Assembly: GCF_000169095.1 (NCBI RefSeq)
Contig: NZ_AAVU01000008.1
Coordinates: 62,001 to 126,000 of the forward strand
Direction of reading: 5' to 3'
DNA from: Lyngbya sp. PCC 8106
GTDB taxonomy: Bacteria > Cyanobacteriota > Cyanobacteriia > Cyanobacteriales > Microcoleaceae
DNA length: 64,000 nt
Positions within the stretch are counted from its first letter, which is position 1. Each line of letters starts with the position of its first letter. Shown in pieces: positions 9,786 to 17,151 of this stretch. The position numbers and the translations under genes were made by a program. Under the pieces are notes generated by a model. That model saw only the letters and a program-made list of their open reading frames with translations. It had not been told where the DNA came from and did no database searches.

Positions 9786-9824
9786 CCTCTACTCTATACC
9801 TCTATTTGAGTATTGGAGTAGGGG
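9786..9824. terminator. Bidirectional terminator between the RTX gene and sfsA
   Basis: CCTCTACTC at 9786-9794 pairs with GAGTAGGGG at 9816-9824 (one G-U pair). It sits between two convergent genes; AATTTT follows on the plus strand and CTTTAAA on the minus strand. Confidence 0.6.
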
Positions 9825-9828
9825 AATT

Positions 9829-10551
9829 TTAGATTTCTAATTTTGCCAGTCCCAAATATTGAATTCCCAAAGGTGTCACCTCAAACCGACAGGGTAAGAC
9901 TTCAACTCCGATGTTTATCGCTTCTTTTAACAACTTTGCATAAACCGGATCGGCTTCTTTTCCCGGAGAAAAGCGATCGCAATCTCCCCGATTAATAAAA
10001 TACAACATCACCGCTCGGCCGCCTTGTTGTACAATCGTGGTTAACTCTCTTAAATGTTTCTGTCCCCGTGTCGTAACGGTATCGGGAAATAACGCCAATC
10101 CCTCTTTTGCCCAAGTCGTATTTTTTACTTCTAAATAAATCGGTTGATTCTCCCCTTGCAACCAAAAATCAACCCGACTTCTGCTATCTTGACCGTAAAC
10201 CACTTCTTTTTTAATCTCGCTATAGTTTCCCAACTCTGGAAACAAATGTTGTTCAAGGGCTAATTTTATCACCCGATTGGGTAAACCTGTATTCACCCCC
10301 ACCCAAGTCGGTTGATTATCCGTCAGTTGTATCAATTCCCAAGTATAGGCTAACTTCCGCTTCGGATTATTACTGGGCGAGACTTGAACTGCATTTCCCA
10401 ACACACAAACCCCCGTCATCGGGCCAGTATTCGGACAATGGGCGGTAATGGTTTCTCCGGATGTCAGCATAATATCAGCGAAGAACCGTTTGTAACGATT
10501 GACTAAAACGCCCGCTTGCAATGGCGGATATTGATAGAGGAAATCAGTCAT
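9829..10551 (-). CDS. sfsA: SfsA family DNA/RNA-binding protein
   Basis: SfsA (sugar fermentation stimulation protein) family: a conserved bacterial protein with an N-terminal OB-like part and a nuclease-like core. Key motifs are RVDFWLQGE and IYLEVKNTTW, which carry the Asp and the Glu-x-Lys of the PD-(D/E)XK-like site, and FPDTVTTRGQKHLREL. I chose the ATG at 10551 (MTDFLYQYPPLQAG), giving 240 residues, the usual family length. The frame stays open upstream to a GTG at 10668, but that extension is low-complexity and lacks a ribosome site. Cellular role in cyanobacteria is unknown. Confidence 0.88.
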   Translation of the reverse strand: MTDFLYQYPPLQAGVLVNRYKRFFADIMLTSGETITAHCPNTGPMTGVCVLGNAVQVSPSNNPKRKLAYTWELIQLTDNQPTWVGVNTGLPNRVIKLALEQHLFPELGNYSEIKKEVVYGQDSRSRVDFWLQGENQPIYLEVKNTTWAKEGLALFPDTVTTRGQKHLRELTTIVQQGGRAVMLYFINRGDCDRFSPGKEADPVYAKLLKEAINIGVEVLPCRFEVTPLGIQYLGLAKLEI

Positions 10552-10687
10552 CAGGCAAGTAAAATCAAGAGTAACTTCACTATTTTGCCTGATCGACGCA
10601 TCTACAGCGAATTCTTTCTCTACCCTATTTTCTAATTGTCCATTCCCCGATAAACTAGGGGTTGCCACTCAGTGTTTATAACCATTT

Positions 10688-12301
10688 GTGTCTGGATCGC
10701 AAAAAACAACTCGTTCCCTGGTCAGTATTGCTACCGTTGTAGCAGTCGCAACCCTGATCAGCAAAGTATTTGGCCTGGTTCGACAACAGGTGATGGCAGC
10801 ACTTTTCGGCGTGGGGGCGGCGATCGACGCCTACAACTACGCTTACGTCATTCCCGGTTTTCTGTTGATTTTACTCGGTGGAATTAATGGCCCGTTTCAT
10901 AGCGCCATTGTCAGCGCCCTCGCCAAACGCGATCGCAGTGAAGCCGCACCTTTGATCGAAACGATCACCACTTTAGTCAGTGGGGTATTGTTATTGATCA
11001 CAGTATTTATGGTTGTATTTGCGAGTCCATTAATTGATTTAGTCGCGCCTGGACTCAGCCAAACTCCTGAAGGTTTAGAAATTCGGGCGATCGCGATCCA
11101 ACAACTGCAAATTATGGCACCAATGGCGTTATTTGCGGGGTTAATTGGCATTGGTTTCGGAACGTTAAATGCAGCCGATATGTATTGGCTACCGTCTATT
11201 AGTCCGTTATTTTCTAGTGTTGCTTTAATTGGCAGTTTGGGAATATTGGCGGTTTATCTCGGCCCTAAAATTACCGATCCCCAATATGCTTTACTGGGTG
11301 GAATTGTGTTGGCGCTTGGAACATTAGCCGGGGCGGTATTGCAATGGTTGGTACAACTTCCGGCAATGTGGAAATCGCAACTCGGAAAATTGCGGTTGAG
11401 ATTTAACCTCAAACAACCTGGGGTTAAAGATGTAATGCGCGTCATGCTTCCAGCAACTTTTTCATCGGGAATGCTGCAAATAAACGTTTATACAGACTTA
11501 TTTTTTGCCTCTTATATTCCCCAAGCTGCTGCTGCACTGGCTTATTCTGGGTTATTAGTTCAAACGCCGTTAGGAATTATTTCTAATGTGATTTTAGTGC
11601 CGTTTTTACCGATATTTTCTCGACTGCGAGAACCCGCAGATTGGCCGGAATTAAAGAACAGAATTCGACAAGCGTTGATGTTAACCGCTTTAACTATGTT
11701 ACCTTTAAGTGCGATCATTGTTGCCTTAGCATTACCCATTGTGCGAGTGGTTTATGAACGGTTTGCATTTGATTTAGCAGCGTCTCAATTTGTCGCTTCG
11801 GTATTGATGGCTTATGGCGCGGGAATGTTTGTCTATTTGGGGCGAGATGTTTTAGTTCGAGTCTTTTATGGGTTGGGAGATGGAGAAACACCTTTTCGAG
11901 TCAGTATGGTGAATATTGTCTTGAATGGGGTGTTAGATTTTCTGCTCGTGAAAGCGTTTGGCGCACCGGGTTTAGTCTTAGCAACGGTGGGTGTTAATTT
12001 AGTTTCGATGTTAATGTTTTTAGTGCTATTAGATCGCAAGTTAAACGGGCTTCCGTGGCGAGAATGGGGGTTTCCGTTACTCGGTTTAACGGTGGGGAGT
12101 TTATTTGCAGGTTTGGCTTGTTGGGGAACGGTTTGGGGAACTCAAAGCCTTTTAGGAAGTGAGGGATTTTTGATTTTATTAATAGAACTTTGTTTAGCCA
12201 CAACAGTCGGACTCTCTGTATTTGCTATCTTTGCAATGCAAATGAATTTACCTGAAGTTGATTTATTAATGAGTAAAGTCAGACAACGAATTAGTCGATA
12301 A
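10688..12301 (+). CDS. murJ: Lipid II flippase MurJ (MviN)
   Basis: 537 residues, GTG start, fully hydrophobic with about 14 membrane spans. The N terminus (LISKVFGLVRQQVMAALFG, then DAYNYAYVIPGFL) is the MurJ/MviN signature. The family flips lipid II across the plasma membrane for peptidoglycan synthesis. It is transcribed divergently from sfsA with about 135 bases between the chosen starts, so the two probably share a promoter region. Confidence 0.9.
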   Translation: MSGSQKTTRSLVSIATVVAVATLISKVFGLVRQQVMAALFGVGAAIDAYNYAYVIPGFLLILLGGINGPFHSAIVSALAKRDRSEAAPLIETITTLVSGVLLLITVFMVVFASPLIDLVAPGLSQTPEGLEIRAIAIQQLQIMAPMALFAGLIGIGFGTLNAADMYWLPSISPLFSSVALIGSLGILAVYLGPKITDPQYALLGGIVLALGTLAGAVLQWLVQLPAMWKSQLGKLRLRFNLKQPGVKDVMRVMLPATFSSGMLQINVYTDLFFASYIPQAAAALAYSGLLVQTPLGIISNVILVPFLPIFSRLREPADWPELKNRIRQALMLTALTMLPLSAIIVALALPIVRVVYERFAFDLAASQFVASVLMAYGAGMFVYLGRDVLVRVFYGLGDGETPFRVSMVNIVLNGVLDFLLVKAFGAPGLVLATVGVNLVSMLMFLVLLDRKLNGLPWREWGFPLLGLTVGSLFAGLACWGTVWGTQSLLGSEGFLILLIELCLATTVGLSVFAIFAMQMNLPEVDLLMSKVRQRISR

Positions 12302-12627
12302 ATGAAGTTGTGTATTGGTTGATGGATTGTTGCTGTTTTTCGACCTATTGGACACAAGTGAGGACTTTTAGAGTATTTTTATTGGAAATGTAAACAGGAG
12401 TGTAAGTCTCTCCCTTGCTGGATTGGTCTGGTCAGTTAACAGTTGTTCACAAATTATTTGAAAATACTATAGAACCCGTGTTGATGAGACGATTACTCTA
12501 AAATCCTTGAACTCAGAAAAACTTTTACTCTTGGTGATCAATTTCTAACCTAAGAGAGAGTTTTTTTCTGACGCGAACGTAAATATTACGGTATGTTAAA
12601 GAGTAATGCACCTCACTAACTTATAAT
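12302..12627. other. Intergenic region before the carotenoid oxygenase gene
   Basis: 326 bases with no gene. The only distinctive item is a palindrome at 12578-12590. No clear terminator for murJ is visible. Confidence 0.4.
12578..12590. promoter_or_regulatory. Palindrome CGTAAATATTACG upstream of carotenoid oxygenase
   Basis: A perfect 5-bp inverted repeat around ATA, 38 bases before the start codon at 12628. Its position near the expected promoter suggests a repressor site or a small hairpin in the 5' leader. The regulator is not known. Confidence 0.35.
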
Positions 12628-14013
12628 ATGACCTCAACAGTTGCAACAAACCCTTATCTTGATGGTAATTTCGCCCCAATTCGGGATGAAATAACTGCTG
12701 ATCATTTAAAAGTCATCGGTGAACTTCCTGCGGGTTTGTCGGGGATGTTTTTACGAAACGGCCCGAATCCTCAATTTTCGCCCATTGGACAGTATCATTG
12801 GTTTGATGGAGATGGGATGATTCATGGGGTTCGTATCCAAGACGGTAAAGCGTCTTATCATAATCGCTATGTTCGGACTCTGGGCTATAAAACCGAACAT
12901 GAAGCCGGAACCGCCCTCTGGAGTGGAATTTTTGAACCGCCCCAACAAAATCTTCCCGGTGGCCCGAGCAAAAATACTGGAAACACAGCTTTAGTTTGGC
13001 ACGCGGGTCAATTTTTTGCACTCTGGGAAGGGGGAGAACCTCATGCGTTAAAGCTTCCAGAAATTGATACGGTTGGGGCTTATAACTTTGATGGTAAACT
13101 CACCTGTGCATTTACCGCCCATCCGAAAGTTGACCCCCAAACGGGTGAAATGAGGTTTATCGGTTATTCAATGTCAGCCCCTCCTTATCTCCAATACGGT
13201 TGGGTTGGTGCAGATGGAAAACTGAAGCAAATTAACCCGATAGAACTTCCCGTTGGGGTGATGATGCACGATTTTGCCATCACGAAAAACTATACAATAT
13301 TTATGGATTTACCCCTAACATTCCGCATGGAACGGATACAACGGGGCGAACCTGCGATAATGTTTGAAAAAGAAACACCGAGTCGGTTTGGTATTGTTCC
13401 TCGTCACGGGGATAATAGCCAAGTGAAATGGTTTGAATGTCCGTCTTGTTTTATTTTCCATACGTTAAACGCCTACGAACAGGGTTCGGAAGTTGTTTTA
13501 ATTGCTTGTCGGATGGAGTCTACTTCTGTATTGGCAATGACTGGTGATGATGCTTCTGATATTCCCTTGTTATATTGTTGGCGGTTTAATATGGAAACCG
13601 GGGAAGTGAAGCAAGAACAGTTGGATGATGCGCCTTCGGAGTTTCCGACAATTAATAATCAGTTCACCGGACTACAAACCCGCTACGGTTATACGGGTAA
13701 AACGGCAAAGACTGAACTTCCCAAATTAGAAGGGATTAATAAATACGATTTTGAAAAAAATACTTGTCAGGTTCACCGTTTTGGAGAGGGACGTTTTGGG
13801 GGTGAAGCGGTGTTTGTTCCTCGTTCAGATGATAGTGCCGAGGATGAGGGTTGGTTGGTGACGTTTGTTCACGATGAGAATCAAAACCAGTCAGAATTAG
13901 TGATTGTTGATGCTCAGAATATCACGTCTGAACCTGTGGCGCGAGTGATTATTCCCCAACGGGTTCCCTATGGTTTTCATGGAACTTGGGTGTCTCAAGA
14001 ACAGTTTCAATAA
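12628..14013 (+). CDS. Carotenoid cleavage oxygenase (RPE65/CCD family)
   Basis: 461 residues, a seven-bladed beta-propeller non-haem iron dioxygenase. The four iron-binding histidines are visible at about H165 (FTAHPK), H214 (MMHDFA), H278 (FIFHTL) and H451 (GFHGTW), with the early family motif GMFLRNGPNPQF. It should split double bonds of carotenoids or apocarotenoids with O2. Whether it acts like Diox1/ACO on apocarotenals or like the broader CCD1-type enzymes cannot be told from sequence alone. It stands alone, with a terminator at 14081. Confidence 0.88.
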   Translation: MTSTVATNPYLDGNFAPIRDEITADHLKVIGELPAGLSGMFLRNGPNPQFSPIGQYHWFDGDGMIHGVRIQDGKASYHNRYVRTLGYKTEHEAGTALWSGIFEPPQQNLPGGPSKNTGNTALVWHAGQFFALWEGGEPHALKLPEIDTVGAYNFDGKLTCAFTAHPKVDPQTGEMRFIGYSMSAPPYLQYGWVGADGKLKQINPIELPVGVMMHDFAITKNYTIFMDLPLTFRMERIQRGEPAIMFEKETPSRFGIVPRHGDNSQVKWFECPSCFIFHTLNAYEQGSEVVLIACRMESTSVLAMTGDDASDIPLLYCWRFNMETGEVKQEQLDDAPSEFPTINNQFTGLQTRYGYTGKTAKTELPKLEGINKYDFEKNTCQVHRFGEGRFGGEAVFVPRSDDSAEDEGWLVTFVHDENQNQSELVIVDAQNITSEPVARVIIPQRVPYGFHGTWVSQEQFQ

Positions 14014-14080
14014 TTTTCTGAGATCACCAAACCGGATCTTAAATTAAGTCCATCCAGACAAAATTCGGTGTATAAAATAG

Positions 14081-14114
14081 GCCCTGGTTGATCATTGCCA
14101 GGGTCTTTATTATC
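14081..14114 (+). terminator. Terminator after carotenoid oxygenase gene
   Basis: CCCTGG at 14082-14087 pairs with CCAGGG at 14098-14103, followed by TCTTTATTAT. It lies 68 bases after the stop codon. Confidence 0.65.
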
Positions 14115-14251
14115 AAAGTAAATATTTAGAAATGTAAAGATTCAGTCTATTTTGTTTGAAAATTCTTGATTTTTGTTAGAACCGTTGAATAGTATAGCAA
14201 GATATAAGCTCATTAATCCAGTTTTAGATGAGGTTAAAAATCCAGGATTTA

Positions 14252-14322
14252 AGTGTAAGCTATTAACGATAATAGCGTTATTGCTAATATCAAAAGTATA
14301 GTTACAAGATATTGCTTACACT
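14252..14322. other. 71-base element closed by a 9-bp perfect stem
   Basis: AGTGTAAGC at 14252-14260 is the exact reverse complement of GCTTACACT at 14314-14322. Competing inside is GCTATTA / TAATAGC (14259-14276), a 7-bp hairpin with an ACGA loop. The element lies about 90 bases before the methyltransferase start and could be a structured 5' leader, a small RNA or a miniature-element remnant. No known RNA family recognised. Confidence 0.4.
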
Positions 14323-14412
14323 CGATCTGGAAATCAAATAGAAGTATCATAAGGGTGTTCAGTCTAAGTTTTAACTTGGAAAGGTAAACTAAATATTGAG
14401 GAAATATTGACT

Positions 14413-15171
14413 ATGACTCTAAAAACAGAATTAAGAACAGGAATAGTTAAGTTTTTGCAAAAAACCAAACTGAATAAATTCGCTCACAAAGTTTATTATG
14501 GGTATGTTCATGGTTTTAATAGTGCGACTCCTGAGTTAGAAGATGCTTTAGAGATTGTGTTTCAAAAAGCTCAAGAATTCGGAACAGCAGATCAGGGAGA
14601 TTACTGTGAGTTTGGTGTATTCAAAGGATATGCGTTTTGGAAAGCCCAAAATATTTCTACACAGTTCAAAGATGATTTTGCTCAGATGAGATTTTTGGGT
14701 TTTGATTCTTTTCAAGGATTACCGGAAATCACTAACCCAGAAGATCAAACCCAAGAGGAAGTTTTTTATCAAGGTCAATATAATTGTTCAAAAGAAGGCG
14801 TCATCAATAATTTAAACTCGAAAGGTGTAGACTGGGAAAGAACTTTTTTAGTCGAAGGCTTTTTTGAAGACTCTCTGACTGAAGCGGTCAAGACTCAATA
14901 CAATTTGAATAAAATCACGATTGGATTAATTGACTGTGATCTTTATTCTTCTACACAAGAGGTGCTAAAGTTCATCTCAAATATGCTGATAGACAAGACG
15001 ATACTGATCTTTGATGACTGGAATTGCTTTGATGGAGATAATAATCGAGGTCAACGAAAAGCTTTTCGAGAATTTCTAGAAGAAAACCCGCAATTTGATC
15101 AAGAAGAATTTATCTCTTATGGAGCTTATGGTCAAGTTTTTATCATCCATAAAAAGTCTTCTGAAGTCTAA
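14413..15171 (+). CDS. TylF/MycF-like SAM-dependent methyltransferase
   Basis: 252 residues from the ATG at 14413 (a TTG six bases upstream is in frame; GAGGAAAT is placed for the ATG). The glycine motif DYCEFGVFKGYAFWKA binds S-adenosylmethionine; later motifs are FLGFDSFQGLPE, IGLIDCDLYSST and LIFDDW, which carries the Asp pair used for metal binding in macrocin-type O-methyltransferases. The family modifies sugars or small molecules, but no biosynthetic cluster surrounds it, so the substrate is unknown. A terminator follows at 15193. Confidence 0.75.
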   Translation: MTLKTELRTGIVKFLQKTKLNKFAHKVYYGYVHGFNSATPELEDALEIVFQKAQEFGTADQGDYCEFGVFKGYAFWKAQNISTQFKDDFAQMRFLGFDSFQGLPEITNPEDQTQEEVFYQGQYNCSKEGVINNLNSKGVDWERTFLVEGFFEDSLTEAVKTQYNLNKITIGLIDCDLYSSTQEVLKFISNMLIDKTILIFDDWNCFDGDNNRGQRKAFREFLEENPQFDQEEFISYGAYGQVFIIHKKSSEV

Positions 15172-15192
15172 CCTCTGTAATTGATAGTCAAT

Positions 15193-15222
15193 AACCCGGC
15201 TTCCTAGAGAAATCGGGTTTTT
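15193..15222 (+). terminator. Terminator after methyltransferase gene
   Basis: AACCCG at 15193-15198 pairs with CGGGTT at 15214-15219, followed by TTT. It insulates the CRISPR leader downstream from upstream transcription. Confidence 0.7.
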
Positions 15223-15258
15223 AGATTGGGCGACTCTTATTGAGCAGTTAGGATACAT

Positions 15259-15501
15259 GATTTTATCCTCTATTTGCGCCCACGGGTGGGTATCAAAATT
15301 TCGCGATCGCTGTCAATGGCTGGAGGAGTTATGCTGTCTGGGTTTGCGGTCGTTGGTTCTGTGTAGAGGTGGGCGCATCCCACTGTGTAAGGGTTTCAGG
15401 GTTTTTGACAAATCTGAGGCAATCCGGTATTATAGTTTTAGTCGCACCAGGCGCAACTGTACCTCGAAAACTGAATATAGTAGGAGTTTCAAGATTCCGC
15501 A
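15259..15501 (+). repeat. CRISPR leader 1 (inverted copy of leader 2)
   Basis: About 240 bases ending directly at the first repeat of array 1. Read on the plus strand it is nearly identical to the reverse complement of 26116-26350. Shared blocks include AATTTCGCGATCGCTGTCAA, TGGAGGAGTTATGCTGTCTG, GGTGGGCGCATCCCACTGTG and CTCGAAAACTGAATATAGTA. Homology continues to GATTTTATCC at 15259-15268, which in the other copy lies beyond the IS607 insertion. Short frames inside it (15257-15535) are not genes. Confidence 0.88.
15405..15433 (+). promoter_or_regulatory. Leader 1 promoter for CRISPR array 1
   Basis: TTGACA at 15405-15410, 17 bases, TATTAT at 15428-15433: a near-consensus sigma-70 promoter. 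A start near 15440 would give about 60 bases of leader RNA before the first repeat. The same boxes and spacing are kept in leader 2. Confidence 0.8.
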
Positions 15502-17021
15502 GTTGCAATTAACAAGAATCCCTATGAGGGATTGAAACCTGAAAATAAAAACGTTGTATTGTAAAGCGATCCTGTAGCGTTGCAATTAACAAGAATCCCT
15601 ATGAGGGATTGAAACATTTACTGCGAAGGCCGAACTGTATGGAGTAAAGTTGCAATTAACAAGAATCCCTATGAGGGATTGAAACCCAACCGCGATTATT
15701 TCCGCCGAAGTTGCGGTGATAGCCTCGACTACAAGTTGCAATTAACAAGAATCCCTATGAGGGATTGAAACTATTTTACTCTTTCCAAATGGGGGAATGC
15801 AAAGGTTGCAATTAACAAGAATCCCTATGAGGGATTGAAACGTTTCTGAATGCTTACTCAAATCAGAGATAAATGGTTGCAATTAACAAGAATCCCTATG
15901 AGGGATTGAAACTAAATTGAGAAGTTTTTGAGCTACGTTTCGACCTGTTTTCCGGTTGCAATTAACAAGAATCCCTATGAGGGATTGAAACTTTTGGGGA
16001 AGTATCAGAGCGTGACGTGCGACGAGTTGCAATTAACAAGAATCCCTATGAGGGATTGAAACACTATGGCTTATATGAGGGGCAGGACAAAGTAGTTTTT
16101 GTTGCAATTAACAAGAATCCCTATGAGGGATTGAAACCAAAACAAGATACACGTCGAAGAAGCCAACCAGGTTGCAATTAACAAGAATCCCTATGAGGGA
16201 TTGAAACTTGGAAATACTTCAAGCATTGAAGGATGGAGGCTTGGGTTGCAATTAACAAGAATCCCTATGAGGGATTGAAACATCAAATCTACCCCCCGCT
16301 TTACTGAGGGGTTGAAGAATAGTTGCAATTAACAAGAATCCCTATGAGGGATTGAAACCCCCCAAGCAGTCCTCAGCGGCCTGTGATATTCATCTAAGGT
16401 TGCAATTAACAAGAATCCCTATGAGGGATTGAAACAAAAGCCCTGTATCTTCGTTGATCGTTGAATGTTGCAATTAACAAGAATCCCTATGAGGGATTGA
16501 AACATAGAAAAAACCCTACATTGTATTAAACATTAAGAAGTTGCAATTAACAAGAATCCCTATGAGGGATTGAAACTACAAGATTACTGATATCAAGTTC
16601 CGCTCCCGACGATTGCACTATAGTTGCAATTAACAAGAATCCCTATGAGGGATTGAAACTTGTTCTCGGTAAGAAATGGAACGAGAAACCAGCTAGTTGC
16701 AATTAACAAGAATCCCTATGAGGGATTGAAACTACAAATCTCCCAACGAATACTTCCCGATACCGTTGCAATTAACAAGAATCCCTATGAGGGATTGAAA
16801 CTTTCCCATTAATAATATTAAGAGGAAAAAATAAACCGGTTGCAATTAACAAGAATCCCTATGAGGGATTGAAACGACATATTTCCTGACATCAGCAATT
16901 CAAATCCGAGTTGCAATTAACAAGAATCCCTATGAGGGATTGAAACCGGAATTCCGAACCGTGAGAATCATTCCCAAAACTCGGGTTGCAATTAACAAGA
17001 ATCCCTATGAGGGATTGAAAC
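15502..17021 (+). CRISPR. CRISPR array 1: 21 repeats, 20 spacers, read rightward
   Basis: Twenty-one 37-base repeats, identical by eye, starting at 15502, 15579, 15649, 15735, 15805, 15876, 15955, 16026, 16101, 16171, 16245, 16322, 16399, 16467, 16540, 16623, 16696, 16765, 16839, 16910 and 16985. Each begins GTTGCAATTAAC, has a 7-bp hairpin (AATCCCT and AGGGATT around ATG) and ends ATTGAAAC, the expected 8-base crRNA handle of Cas6-processed systems. Spacers range from 31 to 49 bases, a spread typical of type III or some type I arrays. The leader is on the left. No cas gene is in the window, so Cas proteins must act in trans if the array is used. Confidence 0.98.
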
Positions 17022-17151
17022 TGAAAGCAATAAAAACTATTTTCTATTATTTCTTGATGTGTGGTTAAGACGGGTTTTTAAATGTTATTTGTGAAAAATA
17101 TACATTTGTGTATAACCCGCCCCAACTGTTTTTGATTCCCAATTAAAGGAT

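Larger units (their letters stand above)
14014..14412. other. Intergenic region with terminator and structured element
   Basis: 399 bases holding the carotenoid oxygenase terminator (14081-14114) and a 71-base inverted-repeat element (14252-14322) upstream of the methyltransferase gene. No reading frame of note. Confidence 0.5.

Noticed and set aside
15257..15535. 92-codon frame across CRISPR leader 1
   Set aside because: It covers leader and repeat sequence; a similar frame in leader 2 exists only because the DNA is duplicated. Substitutions between copies do not favour protein conservation.
17071..17119. CGGGTT/AACCCG inverted repeat between array 1 and treY
   Set aside because: Six-base arms with a loop of almost 40 bases; too weak to call a terminator for either the array or treY.
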